DNA of 64,000 nucleotides from Cyathus striatus (Eukaryota; Basidiomycota; Agaricomycetes; Agaricales; Nidulariaceae), in assembly GCA_025738555.1 (NCBI GenBank), contig JAOVFP010000002.1, positions 5,146,001-5,210,000 of the forward strand. The letters run 5' to 3'. Positions 35,951 to 46,915 of this stretch are shown here, piece after piece. Each line of letters opens with the position of its first letter. Position 1 is the first letter of the stretch. Made by a program: the position numbers and the translations under genes. The notes under the pieces were generated by a model that saw nothing but the letters and a program-made list of their open reading frames with translations, did not search any database and was not told the DNA's origin.

Positions 35951-37018
35951 ATGTCTATCAATCCTGCTGCCACAATCATTTATGCTTCTGTTCCTACCCT
36001 CACCTCCACCAACTGGCATGAATGGGCTACATCCATGGGCATGTTCTTTAGAGCTGCTGGTGTTCAGGGGATTTCTTTTGGTTCCTCTCCTAAGGAGGAG
36101 GATAAAGCTGCTTTGGAGAAGTGGCTGTCTCTTGATGGGCAAATGATTGCCTTCATTTTTGCCAAGGTCCATTCTGATTATCAGTACCTTGTTAGGGATC
36201 TGGAGTCTGGAAAGGCAGCTTGGACTGCACTCAAGGACCATTTTCAGAAGTCTACCATAGGTCATAGGATGCAGTATAGGAAGGAGTTTCACAGGGTTCC
36301 TCATGACATCACCAAACCCATTGACTTCTTTATCCAGTCTGTTGTTGCAGCTTCCAAGAAGCTTTCAGCCTTAGGCTGCACTGTTGATGATACTGAAGTT
36401 GTTGATGTCATTCTCATCAATCTGGATGAGTCCTTCCATACCATTAGGAATGCAATCCTTGCCAGGAAGGATGAACTTACTTTGGAGGATTTGAAGGTCT
36501 TGCTCCAGTCTGCCACTTCTGCAGATATGGACCCCACTTCCACCTCTCTTCCCTCTATCTCTGGTCTTGCTGCTTCTGCTCAGGGAAGGCATGCATTTGG
36601 TAGATCCACAGGTTCAGGTCATGGTCATGCAGGTTCAGGTTATGATCATTTAGGTCACAGGTCTCAGGGACATACAGGATTATCAGGATTAGGTGGGAGT
36701 CCCTCCCTAGTGGATTCCAAGGGCTTTAGGTGGTGCAATCCCACTAATGAAGGTGCTTGTCATAGGTGTGGAAGATCTGGTCACATTGCTGCTAGGTGCA
36801 TGTATGACATGCCTCAGGAAGTCAAGGATTGGATTATGTCCAACTCTTCTCACAACAGGTCTATGCAGCAGGCCAACTTGGCTTATCATTTCTTGTCTTC
36901 ACCTATTCACTCTCCCAGCAATTCCCCTCCTTCATCCCCTCATCTCAATGCATCTATGGCTAGGCAATACTTTACTGGAGATGTCAATGATGGATTTTCT
37001 CACCATTTGGTTATTTGA
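35951..37018 (+). CDS. Copia-type Gag protein, copy 2
   Basis: Intact 355-residue Gag, closely similar to copy 1 over the capsid domain and zinc knuckle (CHRCGRSGHIAARC), with differences in the Gly/His linker and C-terminal tail. Start ATG at 35951 in the same context as copy 1. No CG dinucleotide occurs in the coding sequence. No pol genes are present. Confidence 0.93.
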   Translation: MSINPAATIIYASVPTLTSTNWHEWATSMGMFFRAAGVQGISFGSSPKEEDKAALEKWLSLDGQMIAFIFAKVHSDYQYLVRDLESGKAAWTALKDHFQKSTIGHRMQYRKEFHRVPHDITKPIDFFIQSVVAASKKLSALGCTVDDTEVVDVILINLDESFHTIRNAILARKDELTLEDLKVLLQSATSADMDPTSTSLPSISGLAASAQGRHAFGRSTGSGHGHAGSGYDHLGHRSQGHTGLSGLGGSPSLVDSKGFRWCNPTNEGACHRCGRSGHIAARCMYDMPQEVKDWIMSNSSHNRSMQQANLAYHFLSSPIHSPSNSPPSSPHLNASMARQYFTGDVNDGFSHHLVI

Positions 37019-37106
37019 TGGACTTTGGATTTGATGGACTTTGGATTCTATGGACTTGTGTTAGATTAGGTGGGAGTTTGGTTGTACTAGCTGTGCAAGG
37101 TGGGAG

Positions 37107-37461
37107 TGTTAGATATTCTGGGTTGCACAGCTTCTTTGACAGCTGTCACTTGTCATCTGTCATACTTGACAGTTCTGTGATTGACAGATCCTTGATTGAC
37201 AGATATGTGATTGACAGATATGTGATTGACAGATTGACAGCTGTCTGTTACCTTAGTTACATGGACCTTGGTTGGGACTTTGGTAGACACACTCACTATA
37301 TAAACACTCTGTAACTTGGTAGTAGTTAACAAGCTTTCCTCCCCATTTTGTGTCTGTGTCTGTGTCTGTGTTTGAGTCCTTGCTCTTTTATCACCCTCTC
37401 TTTGCTCCATATCACTCTCATTCTTCTCAATTACCCTCTCTATCCTTTGTTACTTCTCACA
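37107..37461 (+). repeat. 3' LTR of gag-only element, copy 2
   Basis: 355 bp, identical to the 5' LTR as far as I can read; preceded by the purine tract AAGGTGGGAG. Confidence 0.95.
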
Positions 37462-37466
37462 CCCAG

Positions 37467-39346
37467 CCGCTATGAATGGAAATGATCACAAGACAAAGAG
37501 CGAGGAGATATTAAGGGGAAAATGAGATGTGCTAGTGGCTCGGCAGATAGAAGAACCGGAGGCAGGAGCTGCGACTGCTGAAGATGCATGTGCATGAAAG
37601 CGACAGGCCTTTGAAGAAGATTAGGCTCTACGCCCTTCAGAAATTACTTGAGAGCATGCACAAGTTGTCATCGGGGATCGGATGGAAGATATCCTCAGAC
37701 CTTGAGGTTGTCGCTGTCCTGCGAGTGCTAGGTGTTGCCACCTGATCCACGAACTATGCTCTCATTGGTGTTATACCCATTTCACATTTTGATAGGTGCT
37801 CAACAGGAAATCCATCGACAGCCGCTATGAATGTGAGGTCGTGTTCCAAGTCAACAAGTAGTCACTGTGGACAAAGAGAACGAGACGATGCATGAAGGAG
37901 GCTCTGATATTGATTCCTCACTCATCCATCGGTCCAAAGGCATATTGTAAAGTTTCAGCAAGTCGTCTGGGTGGTATGGGGCTAGGAGCGATACTTCTGA
38001 ACATGGTGGTGCTAGTTAGATCTAGTCCTGCAGGTTGTCAAGGATAGGTTGTTGCCGTAGGTGTTGACAAGAAAGAATGTGTCGAGCAACCTAGTCGGCT
38101 GCAGGTACTAGAGTGAACTCACTGTTTTTGCCACTGATGACTTGTTGTCACGACTCGCACACGAGCTGGCTCTTATGCGTGATCAATGTTCAGGTTCTCG
38201 TTGATACGACCTCACACCCTGCTCCTACCGAATCGACGCTCGTTCTTCTTCTTTGTCTTCTTTTGCTCCCGTGTCAGCGGCATTCACTCATCAAGTCTTG
38301 TTCCCACGCCAATTACATTCGTTTGTGGTCAGTTTACTCGCGCTATCGACATTCATTCGTCGTGTCTTGTTCCCACGTCAACTCCACCAGAGAACGCCAA
38401 CTTCAAACATTCTGAAGCCTAGCACTCTCTAGCCTGTGCCGTGAAATGATGGTAAGGCTTTCATTATTTGACGTATTAACAAGATTTGAAGACTGACCTT
38501 TATCTTATCATTAGCTCCTACTTATCTTGGGGGCAACCGCTGGCCGTATGCGCGGTTGGACTCATGCCTATATGCATAAGAGCGTCTGAGCGGCACTCTC
38601 CCGCGAGTCTAACCAGCTAAATCCAGCTATTACAAACTGGGTGGTCATGTAAGTATTCATACATAGATCTTTTCATCATTTGAGCCGACCGTATTTGCCA
38701 GGACGAACTTCCACTCGAGCAAAAGTGATCACAGAAGGCACATTACTGTTTGTGGCTTTGCACGTGACAGCATCAGATTGCAGATGTTTCATGTCTACAG
38801 CTCATTTAAATCGTGTCTGTTTTTCAACGGTGGCAGAAAGTGGAGGAAGAACGGTGGAAAACGAATGCTCTTTGCAGATTGCGAGACCCTTTGATTTTCA
38901 TATAGAAGAAAGAAACACCGCTTTTTGACATGTGCATTAAATTGTATTATATACCCAGATGTCTTTCTTAACATTAATTTTGACTTCGGTGAGACTCCAG
39001 CTAACTCAAGCGCCAGATACCGTACTGAAGCTTGCTCCAATAGGGTACAAGCTGACTTCTGCCTCTGCTAATAATGGCCTCTATTGCTTGATCAGATCCC
39101 AAATGACCATGGGGGCATGCTGCACATGTTGCTCCTAGGAGTCTATTTGGTGCCATGGTGGGTACCCCTTCAGAGCCAACCACCACCCCTGTTGACAACC
39201 AAGTAGTTATATATCGGATCGCTCCCACCCCGAAATCGATCACCCTAGCCAGCATGAACCTCCTGTACATTCCCCTTCCTCGTCCTGTGCTACGTCGGTG
39301 TCTTTCTGGCAGCTTGATTCCTGATGAATATGTTAGATCTAGATTA
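37467..39346. other. No recognised gene; short internal duplication
   Basis: The words AGCCGCTATGAATG and GACAAAGAG recur in the same order at 37,465-37,505 and about 37,818-37,880, suggesting an old tandem duplication. ORFs at 38,113-38,422 and 38,680-38,928 have no recognisable domain. Confidence 0.4.
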
Positions 39347-39722
39347 AACGAGAGCTCAAGCCGTTGTGTTGTATCTCAGCTCTTGACAATCATGGACGAT
39401 CTCAAGGCCCATTCAAATGACATTTTCATGGCCGCCACCATCGTACCCTACTCCATCGACCCCGCCCTGGCTCCGTCGTTTCAGTCGTATCGATCGTGAA
39501 ATCAACTTCAGTATCCCCATATCTGCAACGATGACGACGACCTCGAGCAAATTGACGCCAACATCCATGGTTGCGTCGGCTCATATTTGCCTACTTGTGC
39601 TCTGAGGCTGCCATGCAGCAGATACGTGAACATATGGACCTTTCTTGATGCGGAAGCCCGACCCACCCGTTGTCACCATGGACAAATTCCACTTCGCTCT
39701 TGGTACCTCCAACCCATTTGAC
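39347..39722 (+). pseudogene. CDC48/p97 AAA-ATPase pseudogene fragment 1 (D1 region)
   Basis: Fragment of the CDC48 (p97/VCP) ubiquitin-directed unfoldase. Readable pieces: [17 protein letters not shown], then MAAT...SIDPAL (D1 second region of homology), then in other frames DLEQIDANIHGCVGS, EAAMQQIREHMDLS and VTMDKFHFALGTSNP. These follow the order of the D1 C-terminal part of CDC48. Stops and frameshifts (for example TGA at 39,497) and deletions break it. No D1 Walker A is in the window. The flanks resemble those of fragment 2, so the two arose by duplication. Confidence 0.85.
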
Positions 39723-40453
39723 CACCACTACCTCCACTCCAATGTACCCCATCACTCTGGCTCCATGTAGACAAATGCGCATAGGAGATATGCATCCGGA
39801 GAAGGTCGGCTGATCACATCCACGTTCTCGGGGCCTCACTATGGGGGGACGAATGAATGAACGATCTAGAAGAAAGAAAGTATGGACTTAGCATAGGACG
39901 AATGACAATGTTCAAATGCATAAGCAACGCTGTAGTTGTAGTCAAGTGAGTATTTCCTCTTCGACATACTTTACCTTGTGTACAACTGAAGCCACTGGAT
40001 CAGGCTGTACCAGCTATGATTGTACATGTTCAATCCTATCGGCGTGTTGTATTTATTTGACGGTTACATGTGGAAATGTGAATGGTACATCCTCGGTGCC
40101 TTTCCCCTATCTTAGCCTTTCACATGCAATACTGCGCTATTTCTTAATAGAATCCCTGGGACACATATATAACATACACCTATCCGCATCATTGTACAAT
40201 TCGTAATCATCGCTCTCGCAACTTGGTGGTGGTACAAGCACACATATACAGGACCCGGGGTGGGTGGTATGCTTGTATACTTAATCGACCCACTGCATGG
40301 TTCCAGCGCACAGGCCACATAAGTGCGACTCCTACCCGGACTTCCATCACCCCAACATGAACCTCCATCACCTTTGCAGTTATCCCTCTCCTCATCCTGT
40401 TCTGCATCGCATGCTTCCTGGCAGCTAGGCTCTTGACCAACATGTTCTACACC

Positions 40454-40915
40454 AATGGAGAGGTCGAGCCTCGTGTTGTATCCCCAGTTCTTGACACTCA
40501 TAGACGGGCTCAAGGCCAGTTCAAACGTCGTTGTTTGATCGCTTCTATCGTCAAGTAAGGGTATTTTGTTCTATGGTCCTCCTGGTGCCGGTAAGACTGT
40601 TAGTAAGGGCTATTGCCAACGGTTGCAGTACCAACTTCATTTCGATCAAGATAAGCTACGTTTGGTAATATAATTGGGATGTCTGCTAATGTAGTACTTT
40701 ACAAGGTGCCGAACTCTTGGCAATGTACATGATTCGGTGAGTCCGATGCCAACATTCTTGACATCATTAGCAAGGCTCATGCTGCCGCCTTTTGAGTCAT
40801 GTTCTTCGATGAGCTGGGCTTAATCACCAAGGTCCATGGTGGTTCCAGAGGTGCTGGCGACTGTTCTCAATCAGGTCCTCACTCGGGGATGAAGGGTATG
40901 AATACTACATCATCA
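40454..40915 (+). pseudogene. CDC48/p97 AAA-ATPase pseudogene fragment 2 (D1 piece joined to D2 ATPase core)
   Basis: Begins with NGEVE...RVVS and, after a one-base shift, LTLIDGLKASSNVVV (D1), then jumps to the D2 module: SKGILFYGPPGAGKT (Walker A) at about 40,556-40,598, ISIK near 40,645, an apparent retained intron, ESDANILDII near 40,745 and VMFFDEL (Walker B) at 40,798. The D1-to-D2 jump is an internal deletion. The retained intron argues against a retrocopy. Stops are frequent. The Walker B aspartate-glutamate pair is intact, but the fragment cannot be functional. Confidence 0.85.
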
Positions 40916-41672
40916 CATTACTGTTGTTCTAGGATGCACTCTTGCAAGTCTGTCCGTCACCATGTAAAAGAAAGATATGCTACTTTTGACATGTACATTA
41001 CAGTTGTGTTATATACTGGCTTCTTGATGTTAATTTCGACCCAGGGTGGAATTTATAGTTCTTGTGCATAGTAATAGTATATATGTATTTGTGCTTGCAC
41101 CCCTTGATGTGCCCCTACCGACGATCACAATATAATCCTGGTGTATATTGTGATCACATGACATATGTACTCTATATGTATCTGCTAATGACATGTTGCC
41201 CTTATCTAGAATTTGATCCGAGATCTTCTCTCTTTTATGTTCACAATTATTTCTCACTCTAAGACAAGGATATATTTCTAATAAAATCTCAATATATTAT
41301 TCATTTATTCTAAGAAAACAGATTTAATATATTCTAGATATTCTCTTTGTTTTATCTTAGACTGAATATTGAAAACATTGAGGAAAACTTTACAAATAAA
41401 TTCCTCATAAATTCTTAAATTACAGACTGAACACATTTAACATTTTATCTACATATATTCACTCTTTATTCTGACATTATATAAGCCAATGCCCACAGTG
41501 AGAGTGCATGAATGCATTCTAAAATATCTCTTGAATATAGTTCAAATGACTTGCCAGCAACAACAACTTCATGGTGTTGAAACTTTGGATGGCCAGCAGG
41601 AAGCTTCAGGTCAATAATCTTGTTCAACTCTGGGGTGTTCTTGTAGGACAAGTCAAGCACTTCACAAAGCTA

Positions 41673-42410
41673 CAGTGCTGATCAAAAGTATTGCACACAC
41701 AAAATACAAACAAACAAAATTGCAAGAGACATAACTTCCCTTAAAGTTGCTCAAATCTCTTCATGTAAAGTGTAGATATTTAATATATGACCTGCCCTAC
41801 CATAATATGATTTTTGCAAATTTTTATATACACAGAATGTTGCTACAGGAAGTGATGAAAAAAGGTGAGGTTTTGACTGTATTGCACACTTTACCACATT
41901 ACTTGGGATTGACATAATTATGTGCATTTTAAGTATGTTATGCTACTGCTTAAGAGCTTTAAAACACATCATTGAACATAAAATTATGAGCTGTAGATCA
42001 TTTGTTATTGTTGAGGCATTCTGGAGACTTTCACTATGACTATTTTTAGCGAAAATCTCCAGAATGCCTCAACAATAACAAATGATCTACAGCTCATAAT
42101 TTTATGTTCAATGATGTGTTTTAAAGCTCTTAAGCAGTAGCATAACATACTTAAAATGCACATAATTATGTCAATCCCAAGTAATGTGGTAAAGTGTGCA
42201 ATACAGTCAAAACCTCACCTTTTTTCATCACTTCCTGTAGCAACATTCTGTGTATATAAAAATTTGCAAAAATCATATTATGGTAGGGCAGGTCATATAT
42301 TAAATATCCACATTTTACATGAAGAGATTTGAGCAACTTTAAGGAAAGTTATGTCTCTTGCAATCTTGTTTGTTTGTATATTGTATGTGCAATACTTTTG
42401 ATCAGCACTG
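41673..42410. mobile_element. Tc1/mariner-like foldback MITE with 355-bp arms, TA target duplication
   Basis: Arms 41673-42027 and 42056-42410 are inverted copies of equal length, about 98 percent identical on my reading, separated by a 28-nt loop. The ends read CAGTGCTGATCAAAAGTATT, a Tc1/mariner-style terminus, and TA flanks both sides (41671-41672, 42411-42412). It has no transposase. It sits in the intron acceptor of the Plavaka relic. Confidence 0.93.
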
Positions 42411-42460
42411 TATATATACAGTGGTAGTCAAGATGTTACTGTGAATGGAAGGTGACACAT

Positions 42461-43246
42461 GTACCTGTTACATCCATGTCTGGATACATTGTGCCAACAT
42501 TACCGAAGGTTCCCACATGACCTTCCAACACATCTGTTCTGTTCCTGGAACATATCCACTATGGGTTTATACTTCCTGATGTTCCCACCTGGGAACGTAT
42601 CCGGAACCTGTTGGGTTTTCTATCAGGTATCCCAGATACATGGTTTCTCTTATGATGGCCTCACTGCATCATCATTCTATTACTCCTCTCTTCCATTTCT
42701 ACTTGTATGTTTCATTATGGCCTTTGTAGTTTAGTTCTTTATTCTGCATTCTGAGTGTGTCATTTGCACCCCTACTCCACTTTGCCCAGACTTCATTTCC
42801 TACTTACTCCTTTGATTTGTTCTTTGTATTATACTTCTACATTCATACCTATAGGTTCCTACTTAGTATAAGTAGTCTTCCAGATGTACTAAGTAGTATT
42901 CAGTATTCATATCAACTCTGTACACTCTCTTCCTACTCTAAGTTCCAAAACCCACTCCAGGTTTTCCTTTGGGTTCCTCTCCTGCTACCTAGTGTAGTGG
43001 TGAAGCCTCTTCATATACTCTGGAATGTTTCCTTACATTGTATATCACCTGTCATGAAATATGAACCATTCTCTGGGGATATCCAGGAGGCACAGCACAT
43101 ACACTGAAGCCATGGTTCACTTCCACACTTCTGCTCCCATTCCCATACCTGTACTTACTTCAGGTTTCCATTATAGCTCTCCCACACCCTCTGGGCGTCT
43201 TTGCATTCATTTCCCAGGAAGAAGGGAATCAGTACATAATAGTACC
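42461..43246 (+). mobile_element. Solo LTR of a Gypsy element (LTR family shared with 45826-46915), TSD GTACC
   Basis: LTR 42466-43241 begins TGTTACATCC and ends ATAATA (decayed from TAACA), flanked by GTACC at 42461-42465 and 43242-43246. It is homologous to the reverse-strand LTR at 45,826-46,915. It inserted in an intron of the Plavaka relic. ORFs within it are not genes. Confidence 0.9.
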
Positions 43247-43958
43247 CCATCAATGGACAAAAGTTCTGAGAAGGCAGTGGAACTTGGACCTCAGCATTTT
43301 GCCCATTTAGCAACCTCCCAATTGATTCTTGAGTTAAATGGAGCCCATGAGTTTAAGCCACTTGCAACATTGCTTCAGTAGATTTCATCCAAGTGATTTG
43401 AGTGTTGTAATATTGCACCAGGTCAGGATGCAGGATATATGTCAGAGAAGCAGGTGACATGAGGATGCTGTGTATTAGCACACTCTTCTGCAGCCAAATG
43501 TGAATCCAATTCTTGATGCATCTGCTCCTCTGCCTCATCAGAGAATAAAGAATCATCACACTGATCTTCATGGTCTGCCTGCACTTAGGGTTCATCATTG
43601 TGAACTGGCTCCCAGTCAAACTCCATCACTGTTGCATCTGCCAACTCCTGCATCTCATCTCTATCATCCTCATCTACCTCTCCTTCATCCTCATATTCTG
43701 CCAGTTCATCTTGTCCAAACATATTGTTATCATGGTTATATTCATCCACAGATTCAAATGGATCCCCCAAGAATGGTATTGCCTTTAAGTTCTGAGAAAC
43801 CCCTGTTCAACTCCCTGTATCCATGGGTGCTTCTTGTCATAAAAGGTGTAAAACTAATGACAGAATGGATCCTTGCTTTGATGGATGTGTGCAGTAAAAC
43901 CAGAATGTGTGAGATTTGTTGTTTCACATGTGAGACAAGTGTATTTGCAATCAGCCAT

Positions 43959-44580
43959 ATGAGAGTACAGAGTTAGTACAGAGTACTAGAGTAGGCACAA
44001 TACTAGTGGGGTAGTAGTATGTGGGCAGAAGTGATGTATATCTGTAAATCAAGTCAGCCCACATTTCAACATCAACCAATCACATAACCATGACACACCT
44101 AAACTTGTGCCCACATAGCTCCCCACTACACCACATTGTAGTCTTGTCTTCCTCCACCTTTCTCTCTCCCATCTACTTTCCAACACCTTCAACATCCCAT
44201 GTCTATCTCTGCAAAGTCTGAATGCACCCTCATGTCAGAAGCAACAAATAGAGAAAGGGGTGGTTGACAGAATAGAGAATAGTAATAGAGCAAAGACTCA
44301 GACATTAATACAGACACAAACATAAAAGGGAGGAAACTTGTTGTCAACTACCAGGATACAGAGTGTTCATATACTAAAGTTAACTACCAAAGTCCTACCA
44401 AGGGTACCAAAGTCTTACCAAGGTCTGATATAGAGGCTGTGCAACCCAGAATATCTAACACCTCAAGGCAAACCAAACCAAACAATGGAATAAACTCTTG
44501 TATGCAATTGCTGAGTGAAAGTTGATGGATGATGTAGCTACTAGTGGTGAGTATTAGTATGACTGACAAGAGGACATGAC
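43959..44580. other. No gene recognised
   Basis: CpG-poor sequence. Around 44,240-44,460 it has weak resemblance in reverse to the TR-GAG LTR (words GAGGAAACTTGTT, ACAGAGTG, GGGTTGCACAGCC reversed, ending TATCTAACA at 44,452-44,460), so it is probably a decayed reverse-oriented LTR of that family. Confidence 0.5.
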
Positions 44581-44589
44581 ACTGACCCA

Positions 44590-44835
44590 CATTCTCAGTA
44601 GAATCTAGTGAGATTCTCATGAGATTCTCTGATACTTCAGTGAGACTCCAGTGAGAATATAGTAATAGAATGAGAGAGTAGAGAGAGTTCAGTGAGAGTT
44701 TACTGAGACTACAGTAGAAAATGTACAATTTTCATCTCAGTACAATCTCACCTAATTCTTATTGGGTGAGAATCTCATAGAGTCCAATGAGAATCTAGTG
44801 AGAATAAGTCACTGGACTCTCAGTACAGTCTCTGA
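44590..44835. repeat. ACTCTCAC-family minisatellite, decayed
   Basis: Repeated GTGAGATTCT, GTGAGAATCT, TGGACTCTCAGT words in both orientations, related to the arrays at 6.7, 14.9 and 22.2 kb. Confidence 0.65.
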
Positions 44836-44953
44836 CATTTAACTCTGTTGTTACAAATTCCCACACAACATTTCATAAGATCTCTCTGCACCAAAGTGGT
44901 CATGTGACCATATGAATGGTCTGTGCACAACAATCATGTGACCTGGCACCTGG

Positions 44954-45310
44954 ACTCTACCTGAACCCCACTGAATTCAAGTGCCTAAGCTGTACCTAGA
45001 CTCTATTGTCACAGTTGTAACATGTTTCCCACAGTCATCACACTTGTCACACATGTGTGAAAGTGTGACATGTTGGAATAAGTGTGATATGTGTGACACA
45101 TTTGAAAAAGTGTGATGTATCATAGCCATCACACTTTTCATGTACTGTCATGTTGTGATAAATATGACAAGATGTGTCACACTTTTTCCAACATGTCACA
45201 CTTTCACACATGTGTGACAAGTGTGATGACTGTGGGAAACATGTTACAACTGTGACAATAGAGTCTAGGTACAGCTTAGGCACTTGAGTTTAGTGGAGTT
45301 CAGGTAGAGT
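44954..45310. repeat. Inverted repeat (foldback), 124-bp arms
   Basis: Arms 44954-45077 and 45187-45310 are inverted and nearly identical, from ACTCTACCTGAAC to ACATGTTGGA, with a 109-bp centre that also contains shorter complementary GTGTGACA words. No coding content. 45,311-45,825 shows nothing recognised. Confidence 0.88.
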
Positions 45311-45825
45311 TCAGTGTTATATCTCATATCACCTACCTCCAGACTCCAAGTCCATTACTCTGCCTTTTCATTTGTTTACTCCGACTTTGATTACATTTCC
45401 ATTATTACCTATTGCTTACTGTACATAGATTACTTCTGTTTTCCTTTCTTCTGTTCTACTGAGCTATCCCCTCAGTAGTGTAGTATACATCTCATAGTGA
45501 GTCACTTATCATTCTTAAGTGCACCACTATCAATTTCACTTTACACTGCCATACATGCTCACTTCTCTGACATGTTTTATTATGTTTTATTAGTTATAGT
45601 CTTCATTCTACATATGCCTACCCTGACCAAGGCCAGCAGCCTTTACTTACTCTGACCTTTTAGTATTTAAGTAGCACAACAACTGTACTTAGACTTCAGT
45701 TTTGTATTGAACTATGTCCTCCCCTTTCATCTGACTTGAGTTCCATCTCTTGTCCTTCTCATCTCTTGTCTTCTCCAAAGGGCTTGCCCTTATCTGAAAT
45801 CCAGGACTGGGAGTCCCAGGGGCAC

Positions 45826-46915
45826 TGTTACATACTGATTCTCTTCCTACTGAGAAACAGGTGTGAAGGTGCCTGAAAGGCATGGGAGAACTATAACAAG
45901 AACCCAAAGTGAGTACAGGTGCAGAACATAGAGCAGGAGTGTGGGAAAGAACCATGGCTTCAGCATATGTGCTGTGCTGCCTGGATATCCCCAGGGAATG
46001 GTTCGTATTATATGACAAGGAAAACATTCCAGAGTATGAGAGGAGGCTTTGCTGCTACACTAGGCAGTGGGAGAGAAACCTGAAGGAAAACCTGGAGTGG
46101 GTTTTGGAACTTAAGCATAGGAAGAAGTGTATAAAGTTGATACAAATACTGAAGACTACTTAGTACATCTGGAAGACTATATATACTAAATAGAAACCTA
46201 TAGGTATGAATGTAGAAGTATAATACTAAGAACAAGTCAAGGGAGTAAGTAGGAGATGAAGTCTGAGCAAAGCAGAGTAGGGGCGCAAATGACATGCTCA
46301 GAATGCAGAATAAAGAACTAAACTACAAAGGCCATAATGAAATGTACAAGTAGGATGTTAGATATTCTGGGTTGCACAGCTTCTTTGACAGCTGTCACTT
46401 GTCATCTGTCATACTTGACAGTTCTGTGATTGGCAGATATGTAATTGACAGATTGACAGCTGTCTGTTACCTTAGTTACATGGACCTTGGTTGGGACTTT
46501 GGTAGACAGCCTCAGTATATATACACTCTGTAACTTGGTAGTTGATAACAAGTTTCCTCCCCATCTTGTGTCTGTGTTAGTGTTTATATCTGAGTTATTT
46601 GCTCTCTTATCACCCTCTTTGCTCCTTCATTACTCTCTATCCTCTCAACCACCCTCTTTATTCTTTGTTACTTCTGACATAGGAATGGAAGAGAGGAGTA
46701 ATAGAATAATGATGTGGTGAGGCCATCATAAGAGAAACTACATATCTGGGATACCTGATAGAAAACCTAACAAGTTCCAGGTACATTCCTGAGTGGGAAC
46801 ATCAGGAAGTGTAAACCTGTAGTGGGTATGTTCTGAGAATGGACTGGGTGTTTTGGAAGGTTACATGGGAACCTTCAGTAATGTCAGCACAGTATATCTG
46901 GACACGGATATAACA
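45826..46915 (-). repeat. Gypsy 3' LTR (minus orientation) split by a solo copia-type LTR
   Basis: Read on the minus strand it starts TGTTATATCC at 46915 and ends TATGTAACA at 45826. Removing the nested solo LTR and one target copy leaves about 761 bp, close to the solo LTR at 42,466 (776 bp). A polypurine tract (AAAAAGGGGGATAC) lies directly upstream at 46,916-46,929, marking it as the 3' LTR of the relic whose pol lies at 47.8-49.3 kb. Confidence 0.85.
46351..46684 (+). mobile_element. Solo LTR of the gag-only (copia-type) family, TSD TAGGA
   Basis: LTR 46356-46679 (324 bp) begins TGTTAGATATTCTGGG and ends TTCTGACA, flanked by TAGGA at 46351-46355 and 46680-46684. It is nested inside the Gypsy LTR, so it is younger than that LTR. 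It contains no CG that I can find. Confidence 0.94.

Larger units (their letters stand above)
35438..37466 (+). mobile_element. Gag-only LTR retrotransposon (TR-GAG type), copy 2, with TSD CCCAG
   Basis: LTRs 35443-35797 and 37107-37461, 355 bp each and identical on my reading, so insertion is recent. Target duplication CCCAG at 35438-35442 and 37462-37466. Primer site GGTTATGGGCCCCGCC at 35798. The LTR is longer than in copy 1 mainly through extra 15-bp ATTGACAGATATGTG units. The interior holds gag only. Confidence 0.95.
41466..43958 (-). pseudogene. Plavaka-type (CACTA-like) transposase N-terminal relic, split by two nested elements
   Basis: Starts at 43956-43958 with MADCKYTCLTCE and a single C2H2-like finger, then an acidic stretch (43,585-43,770), then NWEVAKWAK followed by a TGA and GPSSTAF (about 43,260-43,320). 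After the inserted solo LTR (42466-43241) and foldback MITE (41673-42410) it resumes with LDLSYKNTPELNKIIDLKL and RDILECIHAL to 41,466, where similarity stops. With both insertions removed, a canonical intron (GTACATG...CACTGTAG) joins the two halves in frame. The catalytic core is missing. Stops TAG and TGA interrupt the first half. Confidence 0.78.

Noticed and set aside
45821..45825. Primer binding site next to the Gypsy LTR at 45,826
   Set aside because: The LTR is the 3' LTR of the relic, so this side is flank; GTGCC is more likely one target-duplication copy, whose partner is lost.
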